DNA from: Comamonadaceae bacterium | GTDB taxonomy: Bacteria; Pseudomonadota; Gammaproteobacteria; Burkholderiales; Burkholderiaceae_C | NCBI GenBank assembly: GCA_947466165.1 | Contig: CANIDW010000149.1 | Coordinates: 1 to 5,035, forward strand | DNA: 5,035 nucleotides | Reading direction: 5' to 3' | Part shown: positions 1-3,365 of the stretch, one piece after another | Position numbering within the stretch: the stretch's first letter is position 1 | Layout: each line of letters opens with the position of its first letter | Notes under the pieces: generated by a model | Database searches by the model: none | What the model saw: the letters and a program-made list of their open reading frames with translations, nothing else | What the model was told of the DNA's origin: nothing | Program-made: the position numbers and the translations under genes

Positions 1-31
1 AAACCTCGCCTTCACGAACGCCTGGTTTTGA
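1..31 (+). CDS. 3' end of an unidentified upstream gene (partial)
   Basis: Reading from base 2, the frame gives NLAFTNAWF and then a TGA stop at 29-31. That stop shares four bases (TTGA, 28-31) with the TTG start proposed for the next gene, an overlap typical of translationally coupled genes. Only nine residues are visible, so no family can be named. The call depends mainly on the overlap geometry. If the next gene really starts further upstream, this fragment is not coding. Confidence 0.35.
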   Translation, partial: NLAFTNAWF

Positions 32-648
32 ACGCACAAACCCAAAAACTCACGATCCAAGGCCAGGCAGGCCGGATCGAAATGGCCCTGGACGAGCCCG
101 CCGCCGCCTCCAAAGGTGTCGCCGTGATTGCCCATCCGCATCCCTTGTTCGGCGGCACCATGGACAACAAGGTGGTGCAAACATTGGCCCGCGCCTTCAC
201 CCAGTGTGGCTGGACGGCGGTCCGCTTTAATTTCCGGGGTGTGGGCGGCAGCGAGGGCAGCCATGACGAAGGTCGCGGCGAACTGTTGGACATGCTGTCC
301 GTGGTCCGGCATGCCGCACCGGCCGGGCGATTGGCGCTGGCGGGTTTTTCTTTCGGCGCCTTTGTCACCACACACGCTTTGGCCGCGCTGGAGCAAGAGC
401 GTGAGATCGACAGCCTGGTGCTGGTCGGTACCGCCGCCAGCCGGTTTGCGGTGGCGCCTGTTCCGAGCCAGGCGCATGCCAAGACCTTGGTGATCCACGG
501 CGAGAGCGATGACACGGTGCCTTTGGCCAACGTGCTCGACTGGGCCCGCCCCCAATTCCTTCCGGTGATGGTGGTGCCGGGAGTGGGTCATTTCTTTCAT
601 GGACAATTGCCCTTATTGAAGAGCCTGGTGGTGCGTCACTTGAGCTGA
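28..648 (+). CDS. alpha/beta hydrolase (COG2945-like), 206 aa
   Basis: This is a small soluble serine hydrolase of the alpha/beta fold, predicted cytoplasmic because there is no signal peptide or membrane segment. Visible motifs in order are HPHPLFGGTMDN at about 36-47, the strand and oxyanion-loop region VRFNFRGVGGSEG at 65-77, the nucleophile elbow GFSFG at 106-110 (Ser108), the acid motif HGESDDTVP at 157-165 (probably Asp161), and the catalytic histidine in VGHFFHG (His188). The triad is therefore complete and the length of about 200 aa fits the family. The substrate cannot be told from sequence; such proteins are usually annotated only as hydrolases. TTG at 28 is chosen because it overlaps an upstream TGA as TTGA and gives an N-terminus (NAQTQKLTIQG) typical of the family. 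No clear Shine-Dalgarno is visible, and the frame stays open to the window edge, so a start further upstream is possible. It ends 69 nt before the carboxypeptidase gene. Confidence 0.85.
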   Translation: MNAQTQKLTIQGQAGRIEMALDEPAAASKGVAVIAHPHPLFGGTMDNKVVQTLARAFTQCGWTAVRFNFRGVGGSEGSHDEGRGELLDMLSVVRHAAPAGRLALAGFSFGAFVTTHALAALEQEREIDSLVLVGTAASRFAVAPVPSQAHAKTLVIHGESDDTVPLANVLDWARPQFLPVMVVPGVGHFFHGQLPLLKSLVVRHLS

Positions 649-717
649 AACCGTGACGGCACGCAGCCCTTTTTTTGTCCCACGAGGGCGAACCATCTTG
701 TTGAAGAAATAAAACCC

Positions 718-1917
718 ATGCCCCGATTCACACGCGTGTTGGCCGCCCTTGCCAGCTTTTTTGTTTTTTTTGCAACGCTGACGCAGAGTGCTCCGGTGCT
801 TGCCCAGCAAGTCCAACCGCCAGAGGTGGCGGCGCGTTCTTACCTGGTGCTGGACATCACGGCCAACCAGATTCTGGCGGCCAAAGACATTGACATGCCC
901 ATTGAGCCGGCGTCGCTGACAAAGCTGATGACGGCCTACCTGGTATTTGATGCACTCAGAGCCAAAAAAATAGACCTGAAGCAGACCATGGGTGTGAGCG
1001 AGCGCGCCTGGAAAATGCCGGGTTCGCGCATGTTCATTGATCCCAAGATGAAAGTGCCGGTTGAAGATCTGATCAAAGGCATGATCGTGCAGTCAGGCAA
1101 TGACGCTACGGTGGCCCTGGCAGAGGGCGTGGGCGGCACTGTCGAGCGCTTTGTGCAGATGATGAACGAGCGCGCCAAGATTTTGGGCATGAAGTCCACC
1201 AGCTTCACCAACCCCGAAGGCTTGACCGAGCCCGGCCACAGCACAACCGCCCGCGATTTGAGCCTGCTGGCAACCCGGCTGCTGCAGGATTTCCCTGACT
1301 ACACGGGCTACTATGCCCTGAAAAAATACCGCTACCCGGGCACACCTGCGGCCAACGACAGCAACCGTAACTTGTTGCTGTTTCGCGACCCTTCAGTCGA
1401 CGGTCTCAAAACCGGCCACACAGCGGCAGCGGGTTTTTGCATGATCGCCACCGCCAAGCGTGAGGTTCCCGGCTTGGGCGTTCAGGGGGCACAGGGAAAT
1501 CGCCGCCTCATGGCCATTGTGCTGGGCGCCGCCAGCGAAAACGCCCGGGCCACCGAGGCGCAAAAACTGCTTAACTGGGGCTATACCGCTTTTGAAGTGG
1601 TCAAGCTGTTTGACGCAGCGCAGCCGGTGGTGTCCCCCCCGGTCTGGAAGGGTAAGTCCAATGTGGTCAATCTGGGCCGTCCTGAAGCCATCGTGGTGGC
1701 GGTACCGGCGGGCAGCGGCGCCAAGCTCAAAACGCAGGTGGTCCGGCCTAACCCCTTGGTCGCCCCGTTCCGGCGCGGCCAGGCGATCGGCACGCTCAGG
1801 GTCACTGCGGCCAATGATGCGGTGCTGGCCGAAGTGCCTTTGCTGGCGCTGGAGGCTGTCGACGAGGCTGGCGTCCTGGGGCGGGCCTGGGACTCGATCC
1901 GCCTTTGGATCAAGTAA
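718..1917 (+). CDS. dacA: D-alanyl-D-alanine carboxypeptidase, DacA/PBP5 family, 399 aa
   Basis: This is a low-molecular-weight penicillin-binding protein that removes the terminal D-Ala from peptidoglycan pentapeptides in the periplasm, thereby limiting cross-linking. Residues 1-29 form a signal peptide: a basic start (MPRFTR), a hydrophobic core rich in Phe and Ala, and a likely cleavage after VLA29. The peptidase S11 active site is complete: SLTK at 66-69 (acylating Ser66, Lys69), SGN at 126-128 and KTGHT at 231-235. A C-terminal beta-rich PBP5_C-type domain spans about 298-380. Residues 382-399 (GVLGRAWDSIRLWIK at the end) look like the amphipathic helix that holds these enzymes on the outer face of the inner membrane. 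The length matches E. coli DacA and DacC (about 400 aa); which paralogue it corresponds to cannot be decided. The ATG at 718 is preceded by a weak GAAG at 703-706. The signal-peptide codons contain T6 and T8 runs (757-762, 764-771) and the C-terminal part a C7 run (1634-1640), all in frame. Confidence 0.95.
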   Translation: MPRFTRVLAALASFFVFFATLTQSAPVLAQQVQPPEVAARSYLVLDITANQILAAKDIDMPIEPASLTKLMTAYLVFDALRAKKIDLKQTMGVSERAWKMPGSRMFIDPKMKVPVEDLIKGMIVQSGNDATVALAEGVGGTVERFVQMMNERAKILGMKSTSFTNPEGLTEPGHSTTARDLSLLATRLLQDFPDYTGYYALKKYRYPGTPAANDSNRNLLLFRDPSVDGLKTGHTAAAGFCMIATAKREVPGLGVQGAQGNRRLMAIVLGAASENARATEAQKLLNWGYTAFEVVKLFDAAQPVVSPPVWKGKSNVVNLGRPEAIVVAVPAGSGAKLKTQVVRPNPLVAPFRRGQAIGTLRVTAANDAVLAEVPLLALEAVDEAGVLGRAWDSIRLWIK

Positions 1918-1951
1918 AAGCTGCTTGATTTGGCGGCGGTAAGCCCTGGAT

Positions 1952-1980
1952 TTGCGCGCCTCATCCCGGCCTGCTACACT
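1952..1980 (+). promoter_or_regulatory. probable sigma-70 promoter of the str operon
   Basis: TTGCGC at 1952-1957 and TACACT at 1975-1980 are separated by exactly 17 nt. The -10 is preceded by TG at 1972-1973, giving an extended -10 (TGCTACACT). The -35 matches consensus at only three positions, but the spacing and the TG make the whole credible. Transcription would begin near 1987, leaving a leader of roughly 100 nt before rpsL. Position and orientation fit the start of a strongly expressed ribosomal operon. This is inferred by eye only. Confidence 0.6.
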
Positions 1981-1990
1981 CATAGGCTTT

Positions 1991-2005
1991 TCCGGAAATT
2001 CCGGA
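1991..2005 (+). repeat. TCCGGA inverted/direct repeat in the rpsL leader
   Basis: TCCGGA occurs at 1991-1996 and again at 2000-2005, separated by AAT. Because TCCGGA is its own reverse complement, the two copies can pair as a 6-bp hairpin with a 3-nt loop, and each is also a small DNA palindrome. A third TCCGG lies at 2020-2024. The pair lies just downstream of the proposed -10, around the expected transcription start, so it could be a protein-binding site or a 5' mRNA hairpin. No known operator is recognised. Confidence 0.45.
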
Positions 2006-2020
2006 GGGATTTACGTTTTT

Positions 2021-2054
2021 CCGGTTTTTCACGTGCCAGGCACGGCCTAACCGG
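2021..2054 (+). promoter_or_regulatory. nested stem-loop in the rpsL 5' leader
   Basis: CCGGTT at 2021-2026 is complementary to AACCGG at 2049-2054. Inside this lies CGTGC at 2033-adjacent position 2032-2036 with loop CAG and GCACG at 2040-2044; as DNA, CGTGCC-A-GGCACG at 2032-2044 is a perfect interrupted palindrome. No T tract follows, so it is not an intrinsic terminator. It sits about 22 nt upstream of the rpsL ribosome binding site, where it could shape mRNA stability or translation. Function is not known. Confidence 0.4.
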
Positions 2055-2090
2055 GTCAGTTAGATATCAGACGTTGAGGGACGTTTTTAA

Positions 2091-2468
2091 ATGCCAACCA
2101 TTAACCAGCTAGTGCGTCAGGGGCGCGAAGTCGAGAAAGTCAACTCGAAAAGCCCCGCGATGCAAAACTCTCCGCAGCGCCGCGGCGTGTGCACCCGTGT
2201 GTACACCACGACGCCAAAGAAACCAAACTCTGCTCTGCGTAAAGTCGCCAAAGTGCGCCTGACCAACGGGTTCGAGATCATCTCCTACATCGGCGGCGAA
2301 GGACACAACCTGCAGGAACACAGCGTGGTGCTGGTTCGTGGCGGTCGTGTCAAGGACTTGCCCGGTGTGCGTTACCACATCGTGCGTGGCTCGCTTGACT
2401 TGCAGGGCGTCAAAGACCGCAAGCAGTCGCGCTCCAAGTACGGTGCGAAAAAGCCAAAGGCCAAATAA
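2091..2468 (+). CDS. rpsL: 30S ribosomal protein S12, 125 aa
   Basis: S12 sits at the interface side of the 30S decoding centre and takes part in checking codon-anticodon pairing. The core is almost invariant: [21 protein letters not shown] at about 31-51, [14 protein letters not shown] at 65-78, and [15 protein letters not shown] at 82-96. Lys43 and Lys88, the classic streptomycin-resistance positions when counting Met1, are the sensitive (wild-type) residues. Asp89 in KDLPG is the residue methylthiolated by RimO in other bacteria. The N-terminal segment 10-28 is less basic than in E. coli and looks like the Comamonadaceae form. The ATG at 2091 follows GAGGG at 2076-2080 with 10 nt between. 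A GACGTT repeat (2070-2075 and 2080-2085) brackets this site. It is the first gene of the str operon, 173 nt after the carboxypeptidase gene and 228 nt before rpsG. Confidence 0.99.
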   Translation: MPTINQLVRQGREVEKVNSKSPAMQNSPQRRGVCTRVYTTTPKKPNSALRKVAKVRLTNGFEIISYIGGEGHNLQEHSVVLVRGGRVKDLPGVRYHIVRGSLDLQGVKDRKQSRSKYGAKKPKAK

Positions 2469-2484
2469 ATCCGGCCGGCTCGGT

Positions 2485-2496
2485 CTGCGAAAGCAG
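2485..2496 (+). repeat. CTGC-GAAA-GCAG hairpin (GNRA tetraloop) after rpsL
   Basis: CTGC at 2485-2488 pairs with GCAG at 2493-2496 around GAAA, a GNRA tetraloop, which is a particularly stable and often protein- or RNA-contacting loop. It begins 17 nt after the rpsL stop. CCGGCCGG at 2471-2478 is an adjacent perfect 8-bp palindrome. The stem is short, so it may be chance. Confidence 0.35.
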
Positions 2497-2511
2497 TGTC
2501 CGCGCCAGAAG

Positions 2512-2534
2512 CGCTTGCAAATGGTTTGCAAACG
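2512..2534 (+). repeat. TTGCAAA inverted repeat in the rpsL-rpsG spacer
   Basis: TTGCAAA at 2515-2521 and TTTGCAA at 2525-2531 form a perfect 7-bp inverted repeat around TGG. Beyond one C/A mismatch (2514/2532) two more pairs can form (2512-2513 with 2533-2534). It is AT-rich compared with its surroundings and has no T tract after it. It may be part of a structured intercistronic mRNA region. In E. coli, S7 represses its own operon by binding the rpsL-rpsG spacer; whether this is the equivalent site is not shown. Confidence 0.45.
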
Positions 2535-2602
2535 ACTTCAAAACAAGGTGCTCCCTTCGTCCCGGCAGGGCGTTGAGAGCGAAGTGACCCAAGCGCAAAT
2601 AG

Positions 2603-2631
2603 TTGTGCCGGTCGAGTAAGTGAGAGTTAAT
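2603..2631 (+). promoter_or_regulatory. weak candidate internal promoter before rpsG
   Basis: TTGTGC at 2603-2608 is followed after 17 nt by GTTAAT at 2626-2631, matching three and four of six consensus bases. The -10 would lie inside the 18-bp palindrome at 2622-2639. The match is poor and a local AT-rich patch could produce it by chance. It is listed because it would give rpsG and fusA extra transcription. Confidence 0.2.
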
Positions 2632-2639
2632 TAACTCTC
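2622..2639 (+). repeat. perfect 18-bp palindrome GAGAGTTAATTAACTCTC
   Basis: The two 9-base halves (2622-2630, 2631-2639) are exact reverse complements, with TTAATTAA at the centre. As RNA this gives a 7-bp stem with a 4-nt AAUU loop, extended by a U-G pair (2621/2640) and a G-C pair (2620/2641). No U tract follows, so it is not a standard terminator. It lies 57 nt before the rpsG start. It could be an operator for a dimeric protein, an RNA hairpin or an RNase processing site. Confidence 0.6.
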
Positions 2640-2650
2640 GCGGCGTTGCC

Positions 2651-2664
2651 CCAGGATTTCCTGG
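2651..2664 (+). repeat. CCAGG-ATTT-CCTGG hairpin before rpsG
   Basis: CCAGG at 2651-2655 pairs with CCTGG at 2660-2664 across ATTT, a 5-bp stem with a 4-nt loop. It lies 11 nt after the 18-bp palindrome and about 21 nt before the rpsG ribosome binding site, so it could be part of an intercistronic regulatory fold. Function is inferred from position only. Confidence 0.4.
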
Positions 2665-2685
2665 AGTGGTGCCAACTGAAGCAAA

Positions 2686-2692
2686 GAGGTGA
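2686..2692 (+). promoter_or_regulatory. strong ribosome binding site of rpsG
   Basis: GAGGTGA matches the 16S rRNA anti-Shine-Dalgarno perfectly over seven bases. From GAGG to the ATG at 2697 there are 7 nt. This fixes the rpsG start at 2697 and excludes the in-frame TTG at 2646, which would add 17 non-S7 residues and lies within the hairpin-rich spacer. Confidence 0.9.
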
Positions 2693-2696
2693 AAAA

Positions 2697-3170
2697 ATGC
2701 CACGTCGTCGCGAAGTCCCTAAACGTGAAATTCTTCCTGATCCAAAATTTGGCGATGTCGATCTCGCCAAATTCATGAATGTGATCATGCAAGGCGGCAA
2801 AAAGGCCGTCGCCGAGCGCATTATTTATGGCGCGCTCGAATTCATCGAGAAAAAGAACCCCGGCAAAGACCCGCTGGAGGCATTCCACATGGCCATCGGC
2901 AACATCAAGCCCATGGTTGAAGTGAAGTCCCGCCGTGTCGGTGGTGCCAACTACCAGGTGCCGGTTGAAGTTCGCCCTGTGCGTCGTATGGCTTTGGCCA
3001 TGCGCTGGCTCAAAGAGGCTGCCAAAAAGCGTGGTGAAAAATCCATGTCTTTGCGTCTGGCCAATGAGCTGATGGAAGCAACCGAAGGCCGTGGCGGCGC
3101 CATGAAAAAGCGTGACGAAGTTCACCGCATGGCCGAAGCCAACAAGGCCTTCAGCCACTTCCGCTTCTAA
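2697..3170 (+). CDS. rpsG: 30S ribosomal protein S7, 157 aa
   Basis: S7 is a primary binder of the 16S rRNA 3' major domain. It starts assembly of the 30S head and lies near the E-site tRNA exit. The protein starts [20 protein letters not shown], the usual basic N-terminal arm. The family signature region [20 protein letters not shown] lies at 22-41, the beta-hairpin [16 protein letters not shown] at about 77-92, and the helical C-terminal half ends in AFSHFRF. The length matches the bacterial family (about 156 aa). It is the second gene of the str operon. In E. coli, S7 is the operon's autogenous repressor, acting at the rpsL-rpsG spacer. The corresponding spacer here is long and hairpin-rich, so similar control is plausible but unproven. 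No disrupted or unusual residues were noticed. Confidence 0.99.
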   Translation: MPRRREVPKREILPDPKFGDVDLAKFMNVIMQGGKKAVAERIIYGALEFIEKKNPGKDPLEAFHMAIGNIKPMVEVKSRRVGGANYQVPVEVRPVRRMALAMRWLKEAAKKRGEKSMSLRLANELMEATEGRGGAMKKRDEVHRMAEANKAFSHFRF

Positions 3171-3207
3171 AGTTGACGTGCGTGTTGGCTGCAGGAATTT
3201 GAGGCGT

Positions 3208-3277
3208 TGACAGCTGGCCCCCGGCGCACTGCGTGCCGGGCCCGCAAAGCTCTAGCCCTAATACCTGCCGGCTGTCA
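3208..3277 (+). promoter_or_regulatory. 11-bp stem enclosing a GC hairpin, rpsG-fusA spacer
   Basis: TGACAGCTGGC at 3208-3218 pairs with GCCGGCTGTCA at 3267-3277 over 11 positions, ten Watson-Crick and one G-U. Inside, CCCGGC at 3220-3225 pairs with GCCGGG at 3235-3240. The fold starts 38 nt after the rpsG stop. Part of the inner hairpin is also complementary to sequence at 3291-3307, allowing a competing fold. No known riboswitch or protein leader is recognised. Confidence 0.5.
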
Positions 3278-3285
3278 CCGCAAAG
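3242..3285 (+). repeat. CCGCAAAG direct repeat
   Basis: CCGCAAAG occurs at 3242-3249 and 3278-3285, 36 nt apart start to start, once after the inner GC hairpin and once after the 11-bp stem. It may be incidental or may mark a duplicated structural unit in the spacer. Confidence 0.4.
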
Positions 3286-3298
3286 TGCCTCCGGCACT
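3284..3298 (+). repeat. AGTGCC-TCC-GGCACT hairpin
   Basis: AGTGCC at 3284-3289 and GGCACT at 3293-3298 form a perfect 6-bp stem around TCC. No T tract follows directly. Its right arm overlaps the segment (3291-3307) that can instead pair with 3227-3239, so this hairpin and the inner GC hairpin are jointly lost in the alternative fold. Confidence 0.5.
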
Positions 3299-3307
3299 CG
3301 CGCAGTG

Positions 3308-3327
3308 AAAACATGCGCCATGTTTTT
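3308..3327 (+). terminator. terminator-like hairpin AAAACATG-CGC-CATGTTTT before fusA
   Basis: AAAACATG at 3308-3315 and CATGTTTT at 3319-3326 form a perfect 8-bp stem around CGC, and one more T follows (T5 run at 3323-3327). The A-rich/T-rich base resembles an intrinsic terminator, but the GC part is only CATG and most of the T run is inside the stem, so termination is likely weak or partial at best. Since fusA follows in the same operon, this could reduce read-through slightly or act as a processing or stability hairpin. Type is uncertain. Confidence 0.3.
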
Positions 3328-3338
3328 AGCTATCTCTT

Positions 3339-3353
3339 GTTCGTTTGGCGAAC
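3339..3353 (+). repeat. GTTCG-TTTGG-CGAAC hairpin just upstream of fusA
   Basis: GTTCG at 3339-3343 and CGAAC at 3349-3353 form a perfect 5-bp stem with a 5-nt loop. It ends 12 nt before the fusA ATG, immediately next to the weak ribosome binding site (GAAAG, 3355-3359). A hairpin there could present or mask the start region. Confidence 0.4.
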
Positions 3354-3365
3354 TGAAAGTAATTT

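Noticed and set aside
651..676. Possible intrinsic terminator after the hydrolase gene (CGTG-ACGG-CACG followed by seven T)
   Set aside because: The stem is only 4 bp and six bases separate it from the T run; alternative pairings give just 3 bp. It is too weak to call.
1393..1983. Open frame of 196 codons on the - strand opposite dacA
   Set aside because: It has no recognisable family or credible ribosome binding site and is fully explained as a shadow of the carboxypeptidase gene, whose active-site motifs are all on the + strand.
1930..2112. 60-codon + strand frame between dacA and rpsL
   Set aside because: It runs through the proposed promoter and leader, overlaps the rpsL start in another frame, has no ribosome binding site and its residues look like random translation.
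2646..2696. TTG start for rpsG extending S7 by 17 residues
   Set aside because: The perfect GAGGTGA before ATG 2697 and the standard S7 N-terminus MPRRREV point to 2697.
2631..3158. Open frame of 175 codons on the - strand opposite rpsG
   Set aside because: It mirrors the S7 coding sequence almost end to end and resembles no protein I recognise.
3207..3212. Perfect TTGACA -35 hexamer in the rpsG-fusA spacer
   Set aside because: No acceptable -10 lies 15-19 nt downstream (that stretch is the GC-rich hairpin), so it is more likely just part of the 11-bp stem.
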